A stretch of 64,000 nucleotides of DNA from Lentibacillus saliphilus (lineage in GTDB: Bacteria; Bacillota; Bacilli; Bacillales; Amphibacillaceae): assembly GCF_019093865.1 (NCBI RefSeq), contig NZ_JABJXD010000007.1, forward strand, positions 1-64,000, written 5' to 3'. Shown in pieces: positions 18,549 to 28,772 of this stretch (position 1 is the first letter of the stretch; every line of letters starts with the position of its first letter). A program made the position numbers and the translations under genes. The notes under the pieces are model-generated. The model had not been told where the DNA came from, did no database searches, and was given only the letters and a program-made list of their open reading frames with translations.

Positions 18549-19432
18549 GATTTCTTCTCCCTTCCGATCAGTTGACTAATAAAGATTAAACCTAAGCTGA
18601 GCACAAGCATGCCGACCGATACAGCACTACCATACCCGAGCTCGAAACGATTAAATGACACATCGTATGCATATTGCGCCATAACGGTGGAACTGTTTCC
18701 TGGTCCGCCACCTGTCATCACGAAAATATGATCAAAAACCTTCATATTACCCGCTATACAGAGCATAATTGTCACTTTAAACGTGTTTTTCAACATTGGA
18801 AACGTAATGTACCATGTCTGTCGCCATGCAGACGCACCATCAATTTTGGCTGCCTCATACAATTCCTCTGGTATGTTTTGCATAGCTGCCATAAATATAA
18901 TGAGATAAAACCCAATAAACTGCCAAATTAGCGGTGCTGTTACAGAGCCCATGACGATATCAGGGTCATCGAGCCATGGTTGAATCCATGACTCGAGACC
19001 GATTGAACTCAAGACGTTATTTAACAAGCCGTAATCGTGATTGTAAACCATTGACCATAAAAATCCGATGACGACAGCTGCAAGTACGTTTGGAATGAAT
19101 ATGACTGTTCGGTGGAACTGCTTCCACTTCACCCATGAACGTGTCAATAATACACTGATGAGAAAAGCAATTCCAACCTGGCCGATAACACTTAAGACAA
19201 TAATGAACAAGTTATTGCCGAAAGCCTTCCAAAAGACCTGATCCTGCATGAGGGTGGCGAAGTTTTGCAATCCGACAAATGTCATATTCGGTCCGCCCGA
19301 CCATTCAAACAGGCTGTAGCGCGCAGCCATAAACAATGGCACAAGAACGACAAACGTGTATATAAGCAGACCGGGCAACAAGTACATATAAATTTTTAAG
19401 TTACTTGGTCTGATTGCATTTTTAGCTTTCAT
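18545..19432 (-). CDS. Carbohydrate ABC transporter permease, MalF type
   Basis: A 295-residue CUT1 permease with about six membrane helices and the EAA-loop motif EELYEAAKIDGASAWRQTWYITFPML (about 188-213). It follows the binding-protein gene by 29 bp with AGGGTGATTTT before the ATG. With the MalG-type partner it forms the channel of the oligosaccharide importer. Confidence 0.92.
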   Translation of the reverse strand: MKAKNAIRPSNLKIYMYLLPGLLIYTFVVLVPLFMAARYSLFEWSGGPNMTFVGLQNFATLMQDQVFWKAFGNNLFIIVLSVIGQVGIAFLISVLLTRSWVKWKQFHRTVIFIPNVLAAVVIGFLWSMVYNHDYGLLNNVLSSIGLESWIQPWLDDPDIVMGSVTAPLIWQFIGFYLIIFMAAMQNIPEELYEAAKIDGASAWRQTWYITFPMLKNTFKVTIMLCIAGNMKVFDHIFVMTGGGPGNSSTVMAQYAYDVSFNRFELGYGSAVSVGMLVLSLGLIFISQLIGREKKS

Positions 19433-19461
19433 AAAATCACCCTTAACAAACGATTGAGTTA

Positions 19462-20790
19462 TTATTTGCTTTTACGCTCGTACTCTTGCTGAATTGCTTT
19501 TGCTGCATCTTCAGGAGATACTTGATCAATTAACATATTTTGTAGATTTGAGTTCATGACTTCAATAATAGATGGCGCAAGAACTGTATCATAAATTGGT
19601 ACATACTTATTGTTTTCTACGATGTTAAGAATTTTCTTCGTCAATACAGGAATGTCCATATCTTCTTTTCCAGGTACTGTTATAGCTGGAATCTGACCTT
19701 TAGATAGAATAAGCTTCCCGGCATCTTGGTTGGTCAGATGATAAATCATCTCTTTGATTTGAGCGAGCTTCTCTTCTGAAACATCAGCATTAATGGCATA
19801 TGCCCAGCCACCGCCGCCTGAAACAGTATTTTGTTCGTCTGCAGCACCTTCAATTGCAGGGAAGATAGCAATCTCTGTTGCAGCTAGGATGTCTTCAGGT
19901 GCATCACTTGTTAGCGTACCTGCTGCCCAGTCACCTTCAATAAACATTGCAGCTTTTCCATTCATATACATTGCCTGCTGTTCACTGTTATCAATACTAT
20001 TCATGTTGGCATTAAAGGCATCCTGCTGAGCAAGCTGGTAAATCGCACTAAGAGCATCAACGAATTGTTGATCGGTGAATTTTGCATCACCTTCTTGGTT
20101 CATGATGTTTTGGAACCACTCGGAGCCCGTAAATCTATTGGCCAATGTACTTAAATAGCTTGAATTCATTACCCATTTTCCTTTGTTACCAAGGGCAATC
20201 GGGGTAATGCCAGCGTCATTTAGCTTGTCAATTGCAGTTGTAAATTCATCCCATGTTGTTGGAAATTCATTAATGCCTGCTTGAGCAAATAAGTCTTTGT
20301 TATAATAAATCAAATGCGTTGCGCCACCAGAAATTGGAATCCCATACACATTTCCATTAGCTTCATAAGGGGTCATTGTTCCTTCGACAAATTGATCTTT
20401 CCAGCCATCTTTTTCATTTAAGAAATCATCCAATGGAAGGATTTGTCCGTTATCGGCAAAGGTTTGTGTCATAGAACCTTTAATTAAAAACACATCTGGT
20501 AATTCATTTCCAGCTGCTAAAGTTTTGATTTTCGTTTCATAATTGTCATGTGATTGAATTTCTTCATCAATTTTAATATCTGAGTTTTCACCTTTAAATT
20601 CAGCAAGTTTTTCAAGCTGCGCTGTTGGTGCTGGCTCATTTAGTTCTTTATTGTAATAGTGCATCATTGAAATCGCTGACGCATCGTCTGTAGCACCTTC
20701 ATTATTGTCGCCTCCGCATGCTGACAGCACACCTAGCGTTAAAATAGCAAGTAGTAAAGCTAACGTTTTATACATTGATGACGTTTTCAT
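19462..20790 (-). CDS. Extracellular sugar-binding lipoprotein (ABC importer)
   Basis: A 442-residue CUT1 solute-binding protein. The signal peptide ends in the lipobox VLSAC (about 22-26) followed by a GGDNNEGATDD linker, so it is a lipoprotein on the outer face of the membrane. The fold-typical segments PDVFLIKG, GIPISGGATHLIYYNKDLF and MFIEGDWA are present. Of two nearby ATGs (20796, 20790) the second has AAGGAGG at 7 bp. It is the first gene of the operon. The ligand is probably an oligosaccharide: enzymes downstream suggest a mannose-containing one. Confidence 0.92.
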   Translation of the reverse strand: MKTSSMYKTLALLLAILTLGVLSACGGDNNEGATDDASAISMMHYYNKELNEPAPTAQLEKLAEFKGENSDIKIDEEIQSHDNYETKIKTLAAGNELPDVFLIKGSMTQTFADNGQILPLDDFLNEKDGWKDQFVEGTMTPYEANGNVYGIPISGGATHLIYYNKDLFAQAGINEFPTTWDEFTTAIDKLNDAGITPIALGNKGKWVMNSSYLSTLANRFTGSEWFQNIMNQEGDAKFTDQQFVDALSAIYQLAQQDAFNANMNSIDNSEQQAMYMNGKAAMFIEGDWAAGTLTSDAPEDILAATEIAIFPAIEGAADEQNTVSGGGGWAYAINADVSEEKLAQIKEMIYHLTNQDAGKLILSKGQIPAITVPGKEDMDIPVLTKKILNIVENNKYVPIYDTVLAPSIIEVMNSNLQNMLIDQVSPEDAAKAIQQEYERKSK

Positions 20791-20830
20791 TTTCATTCCT
20801 CCTTGTAATCGTATACATTCAAATTATATC

Positions 20831-20843
20831 GTCGATTTTCGAC
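20831..20843. promoter_or_regulatory. Short inverted repeat in the sugar operon promoter region
   Basis: GTCGA-TTT-TCGAC lies about 40 bp upstream of the binding-protein start. It could be part of an operator for the YesN-like regulator encoded upstream; this is inference only. Confidence 0.25.
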
Positions 20844-20893
20844 AATTACCCCCTCCTATTTTGTTCTATTATCTCTAATTTTATTTATCTTAA

Positions 20894-20924
20894 ATAGCCG
20901 GCTCCAAAATATGGAACCGGCTAT
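20894..20924 (-). terminator. Hairpin between response regulator and sugar operon
   Basis: ATAGCCGG-CTCC pairs with GGA-ACCGGCTAT (8-bp outer stem, one mismatch, inner 3 bp), about 70 bp past the regulator stop. The minus-strand T-run is weak, so some read-through is possible. Confidence 0.6.
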
Positions 20925-20991
20925 CTAAAGGGGATCATTAAAATGTTTTTGCAAAAATTGTGAGGAATAGATTAGGTGTTGCTGCGCCATG

Positions 20992-22620
20992 TCATTTAAT
21001 TTTTGGCTGTGTATGAGCTTTAAAAGCTGTAGGAGTCATATTTGAATACCGTTTAAAAACCCTTACGAAATATTTATAATCAAGAAAGCCCACTTCTTCA
21101 GCTACCTTATAAATCGGCATGGCTGGATTGTCTGTAAATAATTTCTTCGCTTGCTTAACGCGATATATGTTAAGCCATTCTATAAACGTCTGACCTGTTT
21201 CTTTTTTAAATAACTTACTAAAATGAGAAGGCGATACAAAGCTGTATTTTGCTAAATGATCTAATGTTAATGGCTCTTGATAATGTGCTTCTATATAGTG
21301 GATTGCTCTCGTAATCACATGATTTTTGCTATTTTTACGCGCGCTTTCAACTGTTTCAATCATGTTTATAAGCTGTTGTTCCATCAATGCTTGTACATCA
21401 TGAATGGTGTCACTCGTTTTAATAATCTCTATTGATTGGTCATCTTGTATCATATGACGATTAAATTTCAGTTCTTGATCCATCATGAATATGACTTTTA
21501 ATGCCCAATTTTTCACCCATTGCAGCGCCATCTTGTTGTTAGAAAAAGCGACAAAAACATCTTGTAATGCTGCAGTGGCTCTTTTTGTATCTAGGGAGCG
21601 GACGTGTTGAATAAAGTCTGTTTCATTTCGCGTCATCTTATCCCAATCAAACTGATCATAAGACGGCATTGTATTTAACGAATCGCATAATGATGTATCG
21701 TACTTATAAATTGCATTCTTCCCTGAATACTTCTTCTTATTAAGCGCTCGCTCTGCTTGTAGCACTGCAAATGCTAACTCTTCTATTTTGTCAAAAACAG
21801 AGCTTAATCCAATCGTTACCGTAATCTCTGTTTCGATGCACATGTTAGCTTGCAAGGCCTGTGCTTGCTCTAAAACATGAGCAGTTTCAGAAGTGTTGAT
21901 ATTAAATATGATGCCAATGTGACAACGATTCCGTTTCCAAATAATTGGTCGGCGTGCCCCGGTCGGAAAATGAACTTGAACACGCTGAAATACGTCATTC
22001 TTAATGCGTGTGAGCTGTTGAGATGACATGTTAGTTTCCATTATTTGATAATCATCTATTTCAATGAGCAGCAATTGGTAATAAGGTCCTGTGAATTGAA
22101 GGCCAATTTGCGCTGCATAAGTTTTGTTCGTTTCATTGAATTCTTTTTCCTGCGATATGATTGCATTAAGCCATTGTTCACTTATGACATTCAAATTCGC
22201 TTCATAGATTTGCGAAATTTGCTGTTGTTTATTATTCAATGCAACTTTTTGATCAATCGTCTGTTTAATCGATAAAATAACCCTTTCTAGTTCCTCACGG
22301 CCTACGGGTTTAATTAAGTATTCTGATACTCCGAGCTTGATTGCTTGCTGAGCATAAGCAAAGTCCTCATATCCACTTAATATAACAATATGCATATCGG
22401 GATAGTCATGATGTATGTTTTCTGCTAACTGTAACCCATCCATAACAGGCATTCTAATGTCTGTCATAACAATATCTGGCTTCAGCTCACGGATGATATC
22501 AAGTGCGACTTTACCGTTCTTGGCTTCAGCAACATCCTCAATGCCGTATTGCTCCCAATTCATAGAGGTTAAGATGCCTTTTCGTACGATGCGTTCATCT
22601 TCTACAATGAGAAGCTTCAT
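20992..22620 (-). CDS. YesN-type response regulator with AraC DNA-binding domain
   Basis: A 542-residue transcription regulator: receiver domain 1-120 (LLIVEDE, phospho-acceptor Asp in DIVMTDIRMPVMDG, LSGYEDF, Lys in YLIKPVG), a long middle region, and two AraC helix-turn-helices at the C-terminus (SFVSPSHFSKLFKKETGQTF, VAEEVGFLDYKYFVRVFKRYSNMTP). The ATG at 22620 overlaps the kinase stop (ATGA) and has GGAGGAGGA upstream; a longer frame to 22653 is less likely. It pairs with the kinase upstream and, lying just before the sugar operon, most likely activates it. Confidence 0.93.
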   Translation of the reverse strand: MKLLIVEDERIVRKGILTSMNWEQYGIEDVAEAKNGKVALDIIRELKPDIVMTDIRMPVMDGLQLAENIHHDYPDMHIVILSGYEDFAYAQQAIKLGVSEYLIKPVGREELERVILSIKQTIDQKVALNNKQQQISQIYEANLNVISEQWLNAIISQEKEFNETNKTYAAQIGLQFTGPYYQLLLIEIDDYQIMETNMSSQQLTRIKNDVFQRVQVHFPTGARRPIIWKRNRCHIGIIFNINTSETAHVLEQAQALQANMCIETEITVTIGLSSVFDKIEELAFAVLQAERALNKKKYSGKNAIYKYDTSLCDSLNTMPSYDQFDWDKMTRNETDFIQHVRSLDTKRATAALQDVFVAFSNNKMALQWVKNWALKVIFMMDQELKFNRHMIQDDQSIEIIKTSDTIHDVQALMEQQLINMIETVESARKNSKNHVITRAIHYIEAHYQEPLTLDHLAKYSFVSPSHFSKLFKKETGQTFIEWLNIYRVKQAKKLFTDNPAMPIYKVAEEVGFLDYKYFVRVFKRYSNMTPTAFKAHTQPKIK

Positions 22621-24341
22621 TCTCTGTCCTCCTCCCACTTTTGCAGAATGCACACTTTTAATCCGCCTGTTTCTGTTGGAGCAAATAACATATCTCCCAT
22701 CTCGCCACTTTGAATTTTGATGCGATCATAAATGTTTTTCAAGGCTAATCCTTTATAATCATCTGACGGTTTAACGAGCATTTGATTTAACGCTTCTAAG
22801 TCGGCACCAACACCGTCGTCTTCTACACTAATAAGCAGTAAATTGTCACGCCTTGTTATTGACACAAAGATCGTGCCACCGTCTTCCTTAGGCTCAATAC
22901 CATGAGTAATTGCATTTTCAATCAAGGGTTGTAGAATCATTTTTACGGTTTTGGCATGTCGTGTTTCAGGTTCGATGTAGACGTTAAACGCAATCATATC
23001 CTCGTAACGGACTTTTTGAATATCGAGATAATGAGACACATATTCTATTTCATTGTTAATACTCGTGACATCTTTTTGATCCTTGAGCATAAGCTGAAAT
23101 AATTTAGACAATGCATGTGTCATCTTTGCCGATTTCGGCGCTTGTTCCATTTGTCCCATCCAATATATTGTATTCAGTGTATTGTATAAAAAATGGGGGT
23201 TAATTTGCGCGTGAAGTGCTTTTAACTCCGCTTCTTTATTTTTAATCTGAGCAAGGTAGACCATTTCAATAAGAAAGGTAAGCTTTTCAAGCATCGTGTT
23301 AAACCCTCTGCCCAGCATTGCAATCTCGTTCTGGCCTTTTGGTTCAAAGCGTACAGCTAAGTTGCCATCCTCCACCCGTTTCATTAAGGTTTGCAAATGA
23401 TTAATCGGTCTGACAATGTATTTTGAGAACTGATAGGCTACAATTGTATAAATTAATAAGCTGACGATCAATGCAATAAGGATAAGTGATGGAATAAACT
23501 GATTCTCTTGCATCAATGCGTCTAATGATGCGACATGAACGATGGTTAAAGGGGTCTTTTTAATGCGATGAAACGTTCGGATATAATCGTTTCCGTCTAC
23601 TGATGTCTCTGACGTCCCACTTTTCACATTGGCGATCGAATCAAATACTGACTGCAGTTGTGCTGGGCTGAACTGATTTTCATCATGCTTAACGACGATC
23701 TGTCGTTCGGAATTAATGAGAAAATAACTAGCCGTCTCTTTCGTATTATTATTTTCAAATAAGTTATAAATATAGCTTGGCTTTAACTTAATGGTCATAT
23801 AGCCTAGCGGTTCAGTGACATCATACACATTTTTAATCAATCGAGAGTACGAAATAACATTTTGTTTGGTTGTAATGAGCGCAGAGCCATTCAAGTCATT
23901 TAGTTTTCTTTTTGTATGTGATTGTAAAGGATCCTCTTTTGATCCCGTATTTATAAGCACATCGCCTTGAGGATTTTCAATCTGAATGGATGCAATATAG
24001 TCTTTAGATCCAATTAGATGAAGGAGCAGTTGTTCAACACGCTGCTTTTTTTCATTAAATGGATCTGTATTGTCTGAGTCAGATGCATCCAGAAGATCAC
24101 GTGCTTGTTCGCTTTGGATGAAAAATAAAGACAAATCATGGATGTCTTCTAATACAAACGCGATATTCCCACCAATTTGATCAACTACATTCATATGTGC
24201 CTGTTTCAATTTATCTGTAATCATATTTGTGGATGTCACATATGACATAATCCCCACAACCGTAAGCGGCACAAACACAATTAACAACGTAAATACAAAA
24301 ATCCGTTGCTGCAAACTTTTTCTAAATGTCGGTCGCATCAT
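22617..24341 (-). CDS. YesM-type sensor histidine kinase
   Basis: A 574-residue membrane sensor: helix about 12-33, an extracellular sensing domain to about 280, second helix about 283-305, HAMP (about 306-360, RPINHLQTLMKRVEDGNLAVRF), phospho-acceptor His in HAQINPHFLYNTLNTIYW, and an ATP-binding domain with QPLIENAITHGIEP (N-box) and VEDDGVGAD (G-box). It belongs to the HPK7/LytS-like group typical of sugar uptake control. Coupled to its regulator by a 4-bp overlap. The sensed signal is probably the oligosaccharide itself or its binding protein (inference). Confidence 0.93.
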   Translation of the reverse strand: MMRPTFRKSLQQRIFVFTLLIVFVPLTVVGIMSYVTSTNMITDKLKQAHMNVVDQIGGNIAFVLEDIHDLSLFFIQSEQARDLLDASDSDNTDPFNEKKQRVEQLLLHLIGSKDYIASIQIENPQGDVLINTGSKEDPLQSHTKRKLNDLNGSALITTKQNVISYSRLIKNVYDVTEPLGYMTIKLKPSYIYNLFENNNTKETASYFLINSERQIVVKHDENQFSPAQLQSVFDSIANVKSGTSETSVDGNDYIRTFHRIKKTPLTIVHVASLDALMQENQFIPSLILIALIVSLLIYTIVAYQFSKYIVRPINHLQTLMKRVEDGNLAVRFEPKGQNEIAMLGRGFNTMLEKLTFLIEMVYLAQIKNKEAELKALHAQINPHFLYNTLNTIYWMGQMEQAPKSAKMTHALSKLFQLMLKDQKDVTSINNEIEYVSHYLDIQKVRYEDMIAFNVYIEPETRHAKTVKMILQPLIENAITHGIEPKEDGGTIFVSITRRDNLLLISVEDDGVGADLEALNQMLVKPSDDYKGLALKNIYDRIKIQSGEMGDMLFAPTETGGLKVCILQKWEEDRE

Positions 24342-24440
24342 AAAAGCCCCATATCTTTTTTAATCCTATTGTAAATGAAGTTGGCAGTGCCTGTCACTTG
24401 TCGGAATTTGTCAATTGGCTAACTATAAAAATAAATTTTT

Positions 24441-25229
24441 CTAACTGTGCCATCTCAAATCCACATAATCACTTGGAAGCATATTCGTATATTTTTTAAA
24501 TACTTTTACAAAATATTGATATTGACTATATCCGACTTCAAGTGCGACCATCGATATTTTTTCATTTCCTGTACTAATCATTTGAATGGCTTTTTGAATA
24601 CGATAACGATTTAAGAAATCATTAAAACTGAACCCTGTTTCTTGTTTAAATTTTTTATTAAGGTAGGTTGCACTCATTCCTATTTCTTCAACGAGATCAT
24701 TTATTGTTATTTTATCGTGATAGTTTTCTTGAACATATTGAAGCATTTGAGTGACATGCTGACTCGTCTTGTTTATACGCCCTAACAGATTCGTATCATA
24801 TACATTCACGTTTTCCTTTGTGAGAATTTGCGCTTCTATCGCTTTATACGCTGTTTTTATTTCAAGCACGTCTTTTGCACGATGAACAGCCTTATACAAT
24901 TCTTTATGATCAATTGGTTTGAGTAAATAATCAATGACTTCATATTCAAGTGCTTTTTTTGCATATGCGAAATCATTGTATCCAGACAAAATAATTGTGC
25001 AGAATGTCTGTGTTCCGTTGTATGCTGCTAACATATCAATCCCGTTCATGATCGGCATGTTTACATCAAGTAGGACAATATCTGGAACAAGGCTCTCAAT
25101 TTGCTCCAGCCCTTCTTCACCATTGCACGCTTCTCCAACAACAACACAATCCATTTTAACCCAGTCAACCATATATTTTAACCCTTCACGAATCACTTCT
25201 TCGTCCTCAATTATCAGTATTCTGTACAT
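24441..25229 (-). CDS. YesN-type response regulator (short form)
   Basis: A 262-residue regulator: receiver domain 1-118 (ILIIEDEE, Asp in DIVLLDVNMPIMNG, LSGYNDF, YLLKPID) and a C-terminal AraC domain (IGMSATYLNKKFKQETGFSF, VALEVGYSQYQYFVKVFKKYTNMLP). It lacks the long middle region of its neighbour. GTG 25247 is possible, but ATG 25229 has GAAGGGGAT. It overlaps the partner kinase by 23 bp. Being downstream of the Fbp-like transporter, it probably controls that operon. Confidence 0.92.
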   Translation of the reverse strand: MYRILIIEDEEVIREGLKYMVDWVKMDCVVVGEACNGEEGLEQIESLVPDIVLLDVNMPIMNGIDMLAAYNGTQTFCTIILSGYNDFAYAKKALEYEVIDYLLKPIDHKELYKAVHRAKDVLEIKTAYKAIEAQILTKENVNVYDTNLLGRINKTSQHVTQMLQYVQENYHDKITINDLVEEIGMSATYLNKKFKQETGFSFNDFLNRYRIQKAIQMISTGNEKISMVALEVGYSQYQYFVKVFKKYTNMLPSDYVDLRWHS

Positions 25230-26925
25230 CGCTAAAATCCCCTTCACAAAATGGCATACGTACTTTTACAACCGTTCCCTGTCCTTTTGTACTCATCACC
25301 TCGACACCATACGGCTCTCCATAAAGCAGAACAAGTCGACGATGCGTATTGTATAATCCGATTGCTTGCTTTGCTGTTTTTGCATAGGTCAGCTTATCAT
25401 GTATTTGAATGAGCTTTGCTTCACTAATCCCCGATCCATCATCAGAAACAGTAAATTCAATATCGTTTCCTCTAATTACAGCACCGATTTTTAGAGTGAG
25501 ATGAGTCTGATGCCTATACCCATATTTAATGGCATTTTCAATCAATGGCTGTAGCAAAAGCTTCGGAACATAAGTCTGCTTGATTTGTTCTGGTATTTCG
25601 ATCTTATAATGGAGTCGATCAGTGAACCGCATTTTCAACAGTTTCAAATAATCAAAGATATAATTTAAATCTTTTTCAAACAACACATTCTGTGATGTAT
25701 TTTCAATGCTGTAACGCAATAGACGGGATAGTGAGAAAATAATTTCCTGGGCTTTCCCTTTATCCGTCAGCATTGTATATCTTAACGTTTCCAACACATT
25801 AAATAAAAAGTGTGGATTGAACTGACTTTCAAGTAGACGTATTTCATTGATTCGCCGTAAATTAGAGAGTTCCTCATTTTTTTGTATGAGTTCATTTAAA
25901 TGGTCAAGCATATCATTATATTGATCAGCCAAAATTTCAAACTCGTCGCCTGTTTCAATTCTCACATATGATTGAAGATCACCTTGCTTTAATTGTTTCA
26001 CAGCTCCAAGTAATTTTTCGATCGATTGGACATTTTGGCTGGACATCTTTTCTGCAAGCTTCTGAACCAGAATAAAAAGTAATCCACTTGTAACGACCAT
26101 AAACAATACATAAATCCAGATAATGAGACTACTATTATTAATTGAATTCAATGTATACACACGGTAATTCCGATCGTCTATCCTTACTTCTTTCATATAA
26201 TAGTGCTGCCCCTTCATCTCAACTCGATGGTCAGACAGTTGATTTACTGAAAACTTATTCATAAGCCCTTTTACAATGCCATTTGTTGTGGCAATGACAC
26301 GCTCATAATCATCAGTAATTACAGCAATATCTGCGCTTCCACCAAATATAAGATGCTGCAAATCTTCTTCATACAACTGAAAAACAATATATCCAATAAT
26401 GTGATCATTTTCTAGTACAGGCTTTCCCATCGTAAAAGTGGTTGTTTTTCCATGGGGATAAAGCATCGTATTTGTCTCCATTAAAATACCATGAGGATCT
26501 TTATGCATGCGAGGAATAATATCACGCCAAATATAGCCATTTATGCTACTATCAGAAGGCGTTGTTGACGCTAAAAATACCCCATCAGCATTTATTAAGT
26601 GAAAAGCACTTTTAACCCTTTGCTGGTTATTAAAATTATAAAATTCTTCATACACACGATTGTTATATAAATGCGTTTTCAACGTAGTCGTTACAATTGG
26701 TAAATGTGCCATACGCTCTATTTCTTTATAATAGGAATTCTCTACATTCGTAAATGACTCAGAAATAGCCGTCCCTGCTTGATGCGTGTCATACATTATT
26801 TTTATCCGGAATATACACACTGTAAAAAAGAAAAACAATATCATTAAAACGACGATAGGAATGAACGTATATTTAAGGAAAAGTTCTTTTGTTGTATCTT
26901 TAAAATTTTTACGTTTTGTAATCAT
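25207..26925 (-). CDS. YesM-type sensor histidine kinase
   Basis: A 572-residue membrane sensor: helix about 20-42, extracellular sensor region, second helix about 273-295, HAMP-like linker (KQLKQGDLQSYVRIETGDEFEILADQYNDML), phospho-acceptor His in ESQFNPHFLFNVLETLRY, and ATP-binding motifs QPLIENAIKYGYRH and VSDDGSGIS. A TTG start at 26946 is open, but the ATG at 26925 follows GGAGGCGAGAGG. It pairs with the overlapping regulator. Confidence 0.92.
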   Translation of the reverse strand: MITKRKNFKDTTKELFLKYTFIPIVVLMILFFFFTVCIFRIKIMYDTHQAGTAISESFTNVENSYYKEIERMAHLPIVTTTLKTHLYNNRVYEEFYNFNNQQRVKSAFHLINADGVFLASTTPSDSSINGYIWRDIIPRMHKDPHGILMETNTMLYPHGKTTTFTMGKPVLENDHIIGYIVFQLYEEDLQHLIFGGSADIAVITDDYERVIATTNGIVKGLMNKFSVNQLSDHRVEMKGQHYYMKEVRIDDRNYRVYTLNSINNSSLIIWIYVLFMVVTSGLLFILVQKLAEKMSSQNVQSIEKLLGAVKQLKQGDLQSYVRIETGDEFEILADQYNDMLDHLNELIQKNEELSNLRRINEIRLLESQFNPHFLFNVLETLRYTMLTDKGKAQEIIFSLSRLLRYSIENTSQNVLFEKDLNYIFDYLKLLKMRFTDRLHYKIEIPEQIKQTYVPKLLLQPLIENAIKYGYRHQTHLTLKIGAVIRGNDIEFTVSDDGSGISEAKLIQIHDKLTYAKTAKQAIGLYNTHRRLVLLYGEPYGVEVMSTKGQGTVVKVRMPFCEGDFSDVQNTDN

Positions 26926-27062
26926 TTCCTCTCGCCTCCATGCCAATTAGTAACTCTATATTATTATAATGCCAAACCACTTTTATTGCTTGATTCTCCT
27001 GCTTGTTTTAAGAGATTCGGTCTTTATAGCAGGCTTAATGGTTAACAATACATATACGAAAA

Positions 27063-27111
27063 AAATGTCCGAATAACAGAGCACATTTACCGCTCGACAT
27101 ATCGGACATTT
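27063..27111 (-). terminator. Rho-independent terminator after the Fbp-like operon
   Basis: AAATGTCCGA (27063-27072) pairs with TCGGACATTT (27102-27111), followed on the minus strand by a T-run. It starts 6 bp past the permease stop and separates the transporter from the two-component genes. Confidence 0.8.
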
Positions 27112-27116
27112 AAAGA

Positions 27117-28772
27117 TTATAGTGACACTTCTTTTCGACCCGTCAGCTTAAAGAATATGAGTAACGATATTATCGTGATAAAAATTAGAATCGTTGCTAA
27201 CGCAGCTGCAATACCGTAGTTACCTCGAATAACCTCTGTGTAAATAGAAATCGTCATCGTCTTTGTATGTGCAGTGTATAAAAGAATTGATGTACTTAAT
27301 TCACTTATAATTGTAACCCAGCTGAGAATTGCACCTGAAATAACACCGGGTAGCATCATTGGCAAAGTAACCTTGAAAAAAGTCTTCAAATTGGATGCAC
27401 CCAAGCTTGCCGACGCTTCCTCTATACTAGGATTAATTTGATGAATGATTGCCGCACTCGAGCGTATTGTATAAGGTAGACGTCTTATGACAAACGCAAT
27501 GATAATAATTGTCGCTGTCCCACTCAGCATTAGCGGTTTATTATTAAAACCTAACAAAAGGGCAATACCGAGCACTGAACCAGGAACGATATATGGTACC
27601 ATGGACATTATATCAAGCCCATTCGTCAGGATGTTACGGCGTCTAACCGTTACATAACCAATCAAGATTGCAATTAACACGACAAAGAATAGCGCAATTA
27701 AACCGAGGGTGAACGTATTAACGAGTGCGTCTCCAGCACGATCAAATGCGACTCTAAAACTATCCAGTGAATAACCTTTTACAAATATTCGCCCAGAAGT
27801 CTTTAGAAACGCTGTGTATATCACATATACCTGTGGCAAAATAGCCAAACCGATAAACCCGTAAACATATATGTGGGCGAGCACATTCTTAAATCCTTTT
27901 TCTTGTTTAGCTTTAATCGGACGCAATGCATTCATAGAGAAAGACTTTCGGTTTGATATATACTTTTGCACTAAGAATACGAACAGCGCCAAAACAACGA
28001 CAATAACACTAATTGCAGCAGCGAATCCATCATCTCCGCCCATCTCACTAATAAATTCATTAAAAATGAGGACAGGCATTGTTTTAAAGCCCTCACCAAT
28101 TAGCATCGGTGTACCGAAGTCCGCAAGTGCGCGCATAAAAACGAGTAGCGACCCCGCTAACAAAGTCGGGACAATTAATGGTAAAACGACACGCAACATT
28201 TTATTAATGCCCGTATAACCCATACTTTCTGCTGCTTCTAATAGTGAACTGTCCACACCTTTTAGTGCACCCATTAAATACATATATACGAGTGGAGTTA
28301 GTTGAAGCGTTAATACAAGCAAAATTCCTGTAAATCCATATATGTCAGGTGTGTTAATATGGAATATGTCTTTCATAAAATTCGTTACAACACCATTTCT
28401 GCCCATTAACAAAATCCATGAATAGGCACCGATAAAAGGCGGAGCCATTGATGAAATTAGAATTAAAATTTGTAAAAACAGTTTTCCTTTAATTTTAAAC
28501 GTCGTCATAATATAAGCAAGAGGTGTGGCGAGTATGACCGTACTAATTGTAACCGCCACAGTAACCTTTAGACTGTTGAAGAGGGCACCGTAATAATATT
28601 TTTTTTCAAAAAATTTATAAAAATGCTCAAGAGAAAACGTACCTCTATCCCCACTTACAAAGCTTTCTTTAAACAAAATAAATAAAGGATAAATGAGTAC
28701 AAGGCCATAAATGATTAAAATCCCAAGCGTAATCGTCGTCCATACGTCTCTTTTTTTACCTTGGTTAATCAT
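27117..28772 (-). CDS. ABC transporter permease, fused double-domain Fbp/Afu type
   Basis: A 551-residue permease with two BPD-type transmembrane domains in one chain (about 12 helices). EAA-loop motifs occur twice: LLEAAESMGYTGINKMLRVVLPLI (about 187) and IEEASASLGASNLKTFFKVTLPMM (about 447). This fused form is typical of FbpB/AfuB permeases. It overlaps the ATPase gene by 4 bp (ATGA). Automated annotation would say ferric iron, but the AfuABC branch also moves sugar phosphates and the context points to a carbon source. Confidence 0.9.
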   Translation of the reverse strand: MINQGKKRDVWTTITLGILIIYGLVLIYPLFILFKESFVSGDRGTFSLEHFYKFFEKKYYYGALFNSLKVTVAVTISTVILATPLAYIMTTFKIKGKLFLQILILISSMAPPFIGAYSWILLMGRNGVVTNFMKDIFHINTPDIYGFTGILLVLTLQLTPLVYMYLMGALKGVDSSLLEAAESMGYTGINKMLRVVLPLIVPTLLAGSLLVFMRALADFGTPMLIGEGFKTMPVLIFNEFISEMGGDDGFAAAISVIVVVLALFVFLVQKYISNRKSFSMNALRPIKAKQEKGFKNVLAHIYVYGFIGLAILPQVYVIYTAFLKTSGRIFVKGYSLDSFRVAFDRAGDALVNTFTLGLIALFFVVLIAILIGYVTVRRRNILTNGLDIMSMVPYIVPGSVLGIALLLGFNNKPLMLSGTATIIIIAFVIRRLPYTIRSSAAIIHQINPSIEEASASLGASNLKTFFKVTLPMMLPGVISGAILSWVTIISELSTSILLYTAHTKTMTISIYTEVIRGNYGIAAALATILIFITIISLLIFFKLTGRKEVSL

